A DNA stretch of 12,484 nucleotides from an uncultured bacterium (GTDB taxonomy: Bacteria; Patescibacteriota; Minisyncoccia; Phycocordibacterales; CAIZLB01): the NCBI GenBank assembly GCA_937873535.1, contig CALMYA010000052.1:1-12484 (forward strand), written 5' to 3'. A program made the translations under genes and the position numbers. Positions 1 through 7,400 of this stretch are shown here, in pieces; the first letter of the stretch is position 1, and each line of letters opens with the position of its first letter. The notes under the pieces are model-generated. The model was not told the origin of the DNA. It searched no databases and saw only the letters and a program-made list of their open reading frames with translations.

Positions 1-17
1 GCTAATATTGCGTCATT

Positions 18-740
18 ATGAAGAAATCAACCACTTTCCACCTCATAACTCTTTTTCCCGAGGCGTTTTCATCGTATTTGGGAGAATCTATTTTGGCTAG
101 GGCGCAGAAAGAAGGGCTTTTCGGTGTGAAGTTTTATAACCCGCGCGACTTTGTGGTACCGACGAAGGTTCAGAAGAGAAAGGCTAAGCCATATAAAAAA
201 GTAGACGACAAACCGTACGGCGGTGGCCCTGGCATGGTCATGCAAGCGCTGCCAATGGTGAAGGCTATAGAAAAAGCTGTGGCTGCGGCGACTCGAAAAA
301 ATAAAAAGGTTAAGCCACTTATCGTTTTTCTTTCTCCATCTGGCAAGCAATTTACGAATGAACTCGGCGCTGAATACTCGAAAAGATATTCAGACATTAT
401 ATTTATTTGCGGAAGGTATGAAGGTGTTGATGCTCGTATCAAAAAAATATTTAAGATGGTAGATATAACAGTAGGGCCGTTTGTAACCACAGGTGGAGAA
501 TTACCAGCGATGATTATGATAGATTCGATGGCACGCCAAATACCCGGAGTGCTTGGCAAATTTGAAAGCAGGGAAGAGAGCCGTGCATCTTCACGCGATG
601 TGTATACCCGGCCTGAAGTTTTTGCATATAAAGGAAAGAACTACAAGGTGCCAAAAGTGCTACTTTCGGGTAATCATAAAGATATAGACGCGTGGCGCCT
701 AGACGAGAAGCGCCGAGGGGGAAATACGACACAAGCATAG
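18..740 (+). CDS. trmD: tRNA (guanine37-N1)-methyltransferase TrmD
   Basis: This 240-aa protein is TrmD, the SPOUT-family enzyme that transfers a methyl group from S-adenosylmethionine to N1 of G37 next to the anticodon of tRNAs, which suppresses +1 frameshifting. Visible family motifs are GGGPGM (68-73), LSPSGK (105-110), CGRYEGVDAR (131-140), TGGELPA (158-164, trefoil-knot SAM site), IPGVLG (175-180), YTRPE (196-200) and SGNHKDIDAWR (217-227). Two departures stand out. The stretch between IPGVLG and YTRP is 15 residues, shorter than in enterobacterial TrmD, and lacks the EDSF sequence that carries the catalytic Asp. The usual C-terminal helical extension after the final Trp-Arg is also cut short. 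The ATG at 18 gives a normal N-terminus (FHLITLFPEAF) but has no evident Shine-Dalgarno sequence. The usual partners rpsP, rimM and rplS are not seen within the window; rpoB follows after a 546-bp gap. Confidence 0.96.
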   Translation: MKKSTTFHLITLFPEAFSSYLGESILARAQKEGLFGVKFYNPRDFVVPTKVQKRKAKPYKKVDDKPYGGGPGMVMQALPMVKAIEKAVAAATRKNKKVKPLIVFLSPSGKQFTNELGAEYSKRYSDIIFICGRYEGVDARIKKIFKMVDITVGPFVTTGGELPAMIMIDSMARQIPGVLGKFESREESRASSRDVYTRPEVFAYKGKNYKVPKVLLSGNHKDIDAWRLDEKRRGGNTTQA

Positions 741-859
741 GTTTAGCACAGGGAAAATAAAGTAGGTCACATGAAGACCGTATCAAAAAAATATAAAGAA
801 ATTCTAAAAAAAGCCTAAAAATAAGGCTAAAATAGAAATGTCGCACATAGTTTTATGCC

Positions 860-888
860 TTGACACCCCTGTCAACAGTCGCTATACA
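860..888 (+). promoter_or_regulatory. candidate sigma70 promoter (upstream)
   Basis: A consensus -35 TTGACA (860-865) is followed after 17 bp by TATACA (883-888) as a possible -10. The -10 lacks the conserved final T, so this is the weaker of the two promoters in the gap. The -35 is one arm of the inverted repeat TTGACA-CCCC-TGTCAA (860-875), and the -10 overlaps a DnaA-box-like 9-mer (882-890), so protein binding here could block transcription. Confidence 0.35.
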
Positions 889-928
889 CAAGCTGTTTAA
901 AGGGCTAAAAAGCGTGCAGCCGTCAAGA

Positions 929-969
929 TATCCACATTGTCAACAGTTCTGCGTTGACAGCTGTGGATA
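929..969. repeat. imperfect inverted repeat over the promoter
   Basis: The arms TATCCACA-T-TGTCAAC (929-944) and GTTGACA-GC-TGTGGATA (953-969) are inverted copies around an 8-nt spacer, interrupted only by a 1-nt/2-nt mismatch. The right arm holds the -35 box and a perfect DnaA box. The symmetry suggests an operator bound by a dimer or by paired DnaA molecules. Confidence 0.5.
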
Positions 970-982
970 AATCGAATATGAT
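954..982 (+). promoter_or_regulatory. strong sigma70-type promoter with DnaA box in its spacer
   Basis: Consensus -35 TTGACA (954-959), a 17-bp spacer and -10 TATGAT (977-982) place a start site near 988-990. The perfect reverse-strand DnaA box (962-970) lies inside the spacer, so DnaA binding would be expected to interfere with polymerase. The transcript would begin at the 5' edge of the structured RNA described next, and could extend into rpoB if it escapes the hairpin at 1150-1182. Confidence 0.65.
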
Positions 983-988
983 AGAAAT

Positions 989-1187
989 CCTGTGTAAGAC
1001 GATTGAGTTTTTCCCGGCTCTTCGCAGTATCGGTCGCCTTTGGCGCCCGAGAACTCCATAGTTTCAGGCGTTTTTAGTGGGACGCCTGTAACTTACCCAC
1101 ACACTCAAACAACATAATCGAAAGGCTTAACACAGCTGTGTAATTTTTGCGGCGCATGATGGCAAGTTCATGTTTTGCGCCGTTTTA
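989..1187 (+). ncRNA. probable structured small RNA or rpoB leader, unknown class
   Basis: The predicted transcript from the promoter at 954-982 folds into a closed multibranched structure. A basal stem pairs 990-998 with 1126-1135 (one bulged A) and 1000-1004 with 1116-1120. Hairpin A pairs 1030-1038 with 1042-1050 (one mismatch, TTT loop). Hairpin B pairs 1065-1071 with 1082-1088 and extends to 1061-1063/1090-1092. The loop of hairpin B contains GTGGG (1077-1081), complementary to CCCAC at 1096-1100, which would form an H-type pseudoknot. A terminator-like hairpin closes the unit, giving about 200 nt. I see no SRP, tmRNA, RNase P, tRNA or T-box signature. A 6S RNA fits the size and long closing stem, but the sequence does not prove it. 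A regulatory leader for rpoB is the main alternative. Confidence 0.5.
1150..1187 (+). terminator. intrinsic terminator or attenuator upstream of rpoB
   Basis: A GC-rich stem CGGCGCA (1150-1156) / TGCGCCG (1176-1182) is followed by TTTTATA. A small inner pairing (1157-1159 with 1168-1170) can form in the loop. The U-run is only four bases, so termination may be partial, which would suit attenuation of rpoB. It could instead mark the 3' end of the small RNA. Beyond it, 1203-1242 can pair again (AGCCG/CGGCT with an inner TACC/GGTA hairpin), and TATATAA at 1197-1203 is a weak candidate -10 for a separate rpoB promoter. Confidence 0.45.
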
Positions 1188-1286
1188 TAGCACTACTATA
1201 TAAGCCGTACCATTCCGGTAACGCTTACGAAAGTCTGCGGCTCGATACGCTTAATAAGAATTTAATAATTTAGACGCTACACAATT

Positions 1287-4200
1287 ATGCGCCAGAAGAA
1301 ATATTTCTCACGTTTCAAGGAGCCGCTCGCGCCGCTCCCAAACTTGGTTGAAGGTCAGCTCGAATCTTATAAGTGGTTGCTAGAAAAAGGCATGAAAGAT
1401 GTCTTTGACGAATTCAAGTCTATTAAAGACTATTCCGACAAGAAATTTGAACTCGATTTCACGGGGTATGAACTCACGGCTCCAAAGCACGACGAATTCT
1501 ACGCCAAAGAAAATAAAATGAACTTTGAGGGAGGCCTTAAGGTTATGGTACGGCTCAAAAATAAGATTCTCGGTACAGTGAAGGAGCAGGAAATCTTCAT
1601 GGCTGATTTTCCTATGATGACAGAGCACGGCACATTCATCATCAATGGTATCGAACGACTCATAGTTCCTCAGATCATCCGCGCATACGGTGTATTTTTT
1701 ACTTCACAAGAGCTTAAAGGCAAGAACTATTTCGGCGCGAAAATTATTCCTGCACGAGGCGCATGGATAGAAATTGAAAGCGACCCAGACGGCGCAATAT
1801 ATGTACGAATAGACAGAAAGCGAAAATTCCCAGTTTCTTCGCTTCTTCGTGCTTTCGGCGCAGAAACAGATACCGACATCAAAGACCTCTTCAAAGACTA
1901 CCCACTCGCTACTAAATATATAGAGACAACTCTCGCTAAAGACCACGCTAAAACTACAGACGAAGCATATATAGAAATTCACAAGCGACTTCGAGACGGT
2001 GACCTTGCTACTGCAGAAAACGCTAAAGAATTCTTCAGTTCGCTTATTGGCCCAGAACGATACGACCTGTCAAAGGTGGGCCGTTTCCGTTTCAACCAGC
2101 GCTTCGAGAAGTCTATGGATGAAAAGGCACTTGCAAAAATGACACTTGGTCTCGATGATCTCGTTTCAACAATTTCAAAAATAATGGAATTGAATCATAA
2201 CCCACTTGCTATCACTGACGATATCGACCATATGGGTTCTCGTCGTGTACGTTTCGTTGGTGAACTTCTTCAGCAGAAAATTCGTTTCGGTATGACGCAA
2301 ATTAAGCGAAACACTCAGAACCGAATGTCTACTATCGACACCGATGCTACACTTCCTGTGCAGTTTATCGCGCCACGTCCATTACAGGCGCGAATAAAAG
2401 AATTCTTTACTACAAACCAGTTGTCGCAGTTCATGAGTCAAGAAAACATTCTTGCAGAAATTGAGCACCTCCGACGTATTTCAGCCCTCGGTCAAGGAGG
2501 CCTCACACGAGAACGAGCCGGTATTGAAGTTCGTGACGTTCACCCTTCTCACTACGGAAGAATTTGCCCAATTCACACACCTGAAGGTCAGAACATTGGT
2601 CTTGTATTGCAGCTCGCTACATACGCTCGTATCAACCACTTCGGCATGATCGAGACGCCTTACGCAAAAGTAAAAGACGGTAAAATCACAAAGGAAATTG
2701 TTTACTTGAACGCCCTTGAAGAAGAAGGCTTCAAAATTGCTCACGCCGCAACCGACTACGACGAAAAAGGATTCATGAAAGAAGAAATTGTCGAAGTTCG
2801 AATTAAGGGTGAACCGGTATTGGTAAAGCGAGATGAAGTGAATTACATTGACGTGTCACCTGAGCAGGCATTCTCTGTTTCAACTTCGATGATTCCGTTC
2901 CTAAACCACGATGACGCAAACCGAGCGCTGATGGGTTCGAACATGCAGAAACAGGCTACGCCTTGTATTATTCCTGAAGCGCCTCTTGTTGCTACAGGTA
3001 TTGAAGAGAAAGCAGCGCAAGACACAGGTCGCGTTATTCTTGCACCAGAAGACGGAACTATTACATATTTAGATTCACAAAAAATTGTATTCAAGGGTTC
3101 AAAAGCAGAAAAAGAATTTAAACTTGTTACATTCAGCCGAACTAACCAGTTTACAGCGGCTCACCAGCGGCCTACAGTAAATATTGGTCAGAAAGTTAAG
3201 CGAGGCGACGTTCTTGCAGACACATCTACTTCGGTAGACGGCCAGATGGCCCTTGGTCAGAACTGCTTGGTAGCATTCATGACATGGTCTGGTGCTAACT
3301 ATGAAGATGCCATCATTCTCTCTGAACGACTTGTTAAAGATTCAAAATTTACATCTATTCACGTAGAAGAATTCGTAATTAACGTTCGCGACACCAAGCT
3401 TGGGCCCGAAGTTACTACTCACGACATTCCAAACGTTGGTGAAAACCGCCTCAAGAACCTCGACGTAGACGGTATTGTGCGAGTCGGTGCTGAAGTTCGC
3501 CCTGGCGACATTCTCGTCGGTAAAATTACTCCAAAAACAGAAACTCAGCTTACTCCTGAAGAGCGACTTCTTCGTTCTATCTTCGGCGAAAAATCACGAG
3601 ATGTTAAAGATACATCTAAGCGCCTAGAAAACGGCAAGAAGGGAAGAATTATTGGTGTAAAAATATTCTCACGAGAAAAAGGCGACAAGCTCGACTCAGG
3701 TATTATTAAAAGAATTCACGTTGAGGTTGCGGTACTTCGAAACATTTCTGTCGGTGACAAGCTCGCCGGCCGTCACGGTAACAAAGGTGTTATCTCCCGC
3801 ATCCTTCCTGTCGAAGACATGCCGTACATGAAAGACGGTACGCCTGTCGACGTTATCCTTACACCGCTCGGTGTTCCTTCACGTATGAACCTCGGTCAGA
3901 TTCTTGAACTTCATCTTGGTCTTGCTGCTCACACGCTTAACTATCAGGCTATTGTGCCGCCGTTCGTAGGCGCAACTGTAGAAGAAGTAAAGAAAGAGCT
4001 CGTTACTGCTGGCTTCAACGAAAACGGCAAAATGACATTGTTCGACGGACGCACTGGCGACAAGTTCGAACAAGATATCGCTGTCGGTTACATGTATATA
4101 TTGAAGCTTCACCACATGGTAGATGACAAGATTCACATGCGATCTATTGGTCCCTACTCACTTATTACCCAGCAGCCACTCGGAGGAAAGGCACAAGGAG

Positions 4201-4484
4201 GAGGCCAGAGGTTCGGAGAAATGGAAGTATGGGCACTCGCAGGTTATGGAGCTGCTCACACACTTCGAGAAATGCTTACTATCAAATCTGACGACATCCA
4301 AGGTCGTTCACAAGCTTTCGACTCTATCGTTAAAGGCCAGAAACTACTCGAGCCGAATACACCGGCATCGTTCAATGTATTGCTCTCGAACCTTCGCGGT
4401 TTGGGTATAGATGTTGAGCTTGCGCAGGAAACTGAAGACGGCCGAACCATTATTACTGAAGCGGATGAACTAACACAGGCATAA
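1287..4484 (+). CDS. rpoB: DNA-directed RNA polymerase subunit beta
   Basis: RpoB (1065 aa) is one of the two large catalytic subunits of RNA polymerase. The family is recognised by DDIDHMGSRRVR (311-322), the rifampicin-pocket/fork-loop region QLSQFM...RRISALGQGGLTRERAG (378-412), RDVHPSHYGRICPIHTPEGQNIGL (416-439), NYEDAIILSE (671-680), GDKLAGRHGNKGVIS (823-837), DGTPVDVILTPLGVPSRMN (850-868) and GGQRFGEMEVWAL (972-984), in canonical order. The protein is much shorter than E. coli RpoB (1342 aa) because the enterobacterial insertions are absent, as is usual in compact genomes. The rifampicin pocket differs from E. coli at D516 (Ser384), K527 (Leu395) and P535 (Gln403), while the equivalents of H526 and S531 are kept. 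The ATG at 1287 has no Shine-Dalgarno sequence. rpoC starts 5 bp after the stop, so the two are co-transcribed. Confidence 0.98.
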   Translation: MRQKKYFSRFKEPLAPLPNLVEGQLESYKWLLEKGMKDVFDEFKSIKDYSDKKFELDFTGYELTAPKHDEFYAKENKMNFEGGLKVMVRLKNKILGTVKEQEIFMADFPMMTEHGTFIINGIERLIVPQIIRAYGVFFTSQELKGKNYFGAKIIPARGAWIEIESDPDGAIYVRIDRKRKFPVSSLLRAFGAETDTDIKDLFKDYPLATKYIETTLAKDHAKTTDEAYIEIHKRLRDGDLATAENAKEFFSSLIGPERYDLSKVGRFRFNQRFEKSMDEKALAKMTLGLDDLVSTISKIMELNHNPLAITDDIDHMGSRRVRFVGELLQQKIRFGMTQIKRNTQNRMSTIDTDATLPVQFIAPRPLQARIKEFFTTNQLSQFMSQENILAEIEHLRRISALGQGGLTRERAGIEVRDVHPSHYGRICPIHTPEGQNIGLVLQLATYARINHFGMIETPYAKVKDGKITKEIVYLNALEEEGFKIAHAATDYDEKGFMKEEIVEVRIKGEPVLVKRDEVNYIDVSPEQAFSVSTSMIPFLNHDDANRALMGSNMQKQATPCIIPEAPLVATGIEEKAAQDTGRVILAPEDGTITYLDSQKIVFKGSKAEKEFKLVTFSRTNQFTAAHQRPTVNIGQKVKRGDVLADTSTSVDGQMALGQNCLVAFMTWSGANYEDAIILSERLVKDSKFTSIHVEEFVINVRDTKLGPEVTTHDIPNVGENRLKNLDVDGIVRVGAEVRPGDILVGKITPKTETQLTPEERLLRSIFGEKSRDVKDTSKRLENGKKGRIIGVKIFSREKGDKLDSGIIKRIHVEVAVLRNISVGDKLAGRHGNKGVISRILPVEDMPYMKDGTPVDVILTPLGVPSRMNLGQILELHLGLAAHTLNYQAIVPPFVGATVEEVKKELVTAGFNENGKMTLFDGRTGDKFEQDIAVGYMYILKLHHMVDDKIHMRSIGPYSLITQQPLGGKAQGGGQRFGEMEVWALAGYGAAHTLREMLTIKSDDIQGRSQAFDSIVKGQKLLEPNTPASFNVLLSNLRGLGIDVELAQETEDGRTIITEADELTQA

Positions 4485-4489
4485 TATTT

Positions 4490-7400
4490 ATGACAACATC
4501 AAATTCAAACGCATCATCTAATACATCTTCGACCATGAAATACACACCAACAAAAAACGTAAAACATCACTCGGTAGACGACTTCCAGGCGGTTATCTTG
4601 AAGGTTGCTTCACCTGAACGAATTCGCGAATGGTCTTATGGCGAGGTTACAAAGCCTGAGACAATGAACTATCGTACTCAGCGAAGCGAAAAGAACGGCC
4701 TCTTCGACGAAAAAATCTTCGGCCCTGAAAAAGACTTCGAATGTTATTGCGGTAAATACAAAGGCATCCGCTATAAAGGAATTGTCTGCGAAAAATGCGG
4801 AGTAGAACTTACGCGTTCAATTGTACGACGAGAACGAATGGGCCATATCGAACTTTCTGTTCCTGTTGCACACATTTGGTATCTCCGAACTATGCCATCA
4901 CGAGTGGCTACTGTTCTTGGTATGAGCGCCGCTGATATTGAAAAAGTCGTCTACTTTGCCGGTTATCTAATAACAAAAATAAATAAAGACGAGAAAGAAA
5001 GGCTTCTCAAAGAGCTCGATATTGAATACAAAACAAAGGCAAAGAATTTGCAGGATGAAAAGTCAAAGGAAGCTTTGAGCGATCTTCTTATGGGCGCAAA
5101 GCGCGACATTGAAGCAATTGAAGTTGGTAAGGTACTTGATGAAGTTGAGTATCACAAATTCTCGCTTAAATACGGTACGGTTTTCACTGCCGGAATCGGT
5201 GCTGAAGCTGTTTACGATATTTTCCGAGCACTCGACATTAAGAAACTCTTGGCTGAACTTCAGACACAGATGGATAAAGTTTCAGCTGCTGACCGTGAAA
5301 AGCTTTACCGACGTGTGAGTTTGCTTAAGTCTATGGTTCGTTCGAACCTTCGACCAGAGTGGATGTTTATTACTGCTCTTCCTGTTATTCCTGCAGCACT
5401 TCGACCTATGGTTGCCCTTGAAGGCGGCCGTCACGCTACTTCAGACGTTAACGACCTCTACCGACGAGTTATCAACCGTAACAACCGCTTGAAGAAACTC
5501 AAAGAAATTCACGCTCCTGACGTTATTCTTCGAAACGAAAAACGAATTTTGCAGGAAGCTGTAGATGCCCTTATCGACAACTCAATTAGACACGGCAGCA
5601 CAGTATACGCAGGCCTTAATGCTGCACAGCGACGCCCTCTAAAATCTCTTGCCGATAACCTTAAAGGTAAAAGAGGTCTCTTCCGTCAGAACCTTCTCGG
5701 TAAGCGTGTCGACTACTCAGGCCGTTCAGTAATTGTGGTAGGCCCAGACCTCAAGCTCAATCAGTGCGGTCTTCCTAAGCACATGGCCCTCGAACTCTTC
5801 CGACCATTCGTTATTTCAGAACTTCTAAAAAGAGAAATGGCTTTCAACATCCGAGGTGCATCTCGTCTTATCGACGACGGCATTCCTGAAGTATGGGCAA
5901 TTCTCGAACAGGTAATTAAGAACAAGCGCGTGCTTCTAAACCGTGCGCCTACTCTTCACCGACTTTCAATTCAGGCATTCAAACCTGTTCTTATTGAAGG
6001 TAATGCTATTCAAGTTCACCCACTCGTATGTTCTCCTTATAACGCCGACTTCGACGGTGACACAATGTCTGTACACGTTCCTCTTTCAGAAGAAGCGCAG
6101 AAAGAAGCCGAAGAAATTATGGAATCTTCAAAGAATATTTTGAAGCCAGGTTCTGGTGACCCAACAGTTACAAACAAAATGCTCGACATTGTTCTTGGTT
6201 CATATTGGATGACAAAGAATATTAAGGGTGAACTAGGCGAAGGCAAAATTTTTGCTGACCCAGAAGACGCTATTGCGGCATTGAACCACGATGCCATCAC
6301 GTACCGCACTCAAATTAAAGTACGAGCGCCACTTACAGACAAATATAAAGAATATAACGGTGCACTTATAGAAACGACACCAGGCCGATTGCTTTTCAAC
6401 AATCTTCTTCCTATCGACTACCCGTTCATCAACAAAGAAATTACTACGCCTGTTATGAAGGGCATGATTGACGACATTATTACTCATCGAGGTCTCGAAA
6501 ATATTGCCGAACTCATCGACAGCATCAAGAAATTCGGTTTCAAGTATGTAACTGAATCTGGCGCTACATGGGCCATCGACGACATTAAAGTTCCTGAAGG
6601 AAAGGGCAAGGTTATCGACGCTGCAACTGCTGAATCTATTGAATTGCATGCACAGTACAACGAAGGTCTTCTTTCTGAAGAAGAAAAAACTCGAAAGAAC
6701 GTAGAAATTTGGCAGGAAGCAAAGGGTAAAATTGAGAAGCTAGTATCTGAAGGTCTCGACAAAAATAGCCCAGCATACGACATGGTAATGTCAGGTGCCC
6801 GAGGTACTATGGGTCAGCTCACTCAGATGGTAGGTATGAAGGGTCTCATTGCTAACGCTCAGGGCGAAACTATCGACCTTCCTATTACATCTTCATTCAA
6901 AGAAGGTCTTACACCTATCGAGTACTTCATTACTACTCACGGTGCACGAAAGGGTATGACAGACACCGCGCTTAACACTGCTCGTGCGGGCTATCTTACT
7001 CGACGTCTCTTCGTTGTTGCGCAGAGCGTTATGATTACTGAAGATGATTGCGGAACAAAAGAAGGAACGCTCATCAAGAAAATTGGTGCATCAGGTATTT
7101 CAACTTCACTTGTCAAAAGCCTTACAGGTAGAATCTTGTCTAAAGAAATTACCGACGATAAGGGAGAAGTTCTCTTCAAGCGAAATCATCTTGTATCAAA
7201 AGATGAGGCTACAATTCTCGAAGCCAAGGGTATAAACGATGTATGGGTACGTTCACCTCTTACATGTAAAACTGAACAGGGTGTGTGTGCACATTGCTAC
7301 GGTTACGACCTTGGCCGAAACAAAATGGTAGAACTCGGTGAAGCTGTCGGAACCATTGCCGCTCAGGCCATTGGTGAACCAGGAACTCAGCTTACTATGC

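Larger units (their letters stand above)
771..1101. other. origin-like region: A-rich tract plus DnaA-box-like sites
   Basis: This part of the trmD-rpoB gap has an A-rich tract (about 772-840) followed by 9-mers resembling the DnaA box TTATNCACA. They are CTATACACA (882-890, 8/9), ATATCCACA (928-936, 8/9), an exact TTATCCACA on the minus strand (962-970) and TTACCCACA (1093-1101, 8/9). A 10-bp direct repeat TGTCAACAGT lies at 870-879 and 938-947. TTGACA/TGTCAA motifs alternate at 860-865, 870-875, 938-943 and 954-959. An AT-rich unwinding element next to clustered DnaA boxes is the usual layout of a bacterial oriC. DnaA boxes also occur at DnaA-regulated promoters, and no dnaA or dnaN is visible here, so origin function is an inference. 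Confidence 0.4.

Noticed and set aside
812..828. AGCCT/AGGCT hairpin followed by T-run on the minus strand
   Set aside because: The stem is only five pairs in A-rich DNA, and no minus-strand gene lies immediately upstream to need a terminator.
514..846. 110-codon open frame on the minus strand across the end of trmD
   Set aside because: It lies opposite trmD, has low-complexity Leu/Phe/Ser-rich content and no recognisable motif; the plus-strand protein is clearly real.
989..1187. Known RNA classes for the upstream RNA: SRP RNA, tmRNA, RNase P RNA, T-box
   Set aside because: The diagnostic sequences (SRP GGAAG...GCAGC loop, tmRNA tRNA-like ends, RNase P conserved core, T-box GGTGG-type antiterminator) are not present.
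6233..6649. 138-codon minus-strand open frame inside rpoC (and similar ones at 7253-7666 and 170-559)
   Set aside because: Shadow frames of strongly conserved plus-strand genes, with no motif, promoter or leader of their own.
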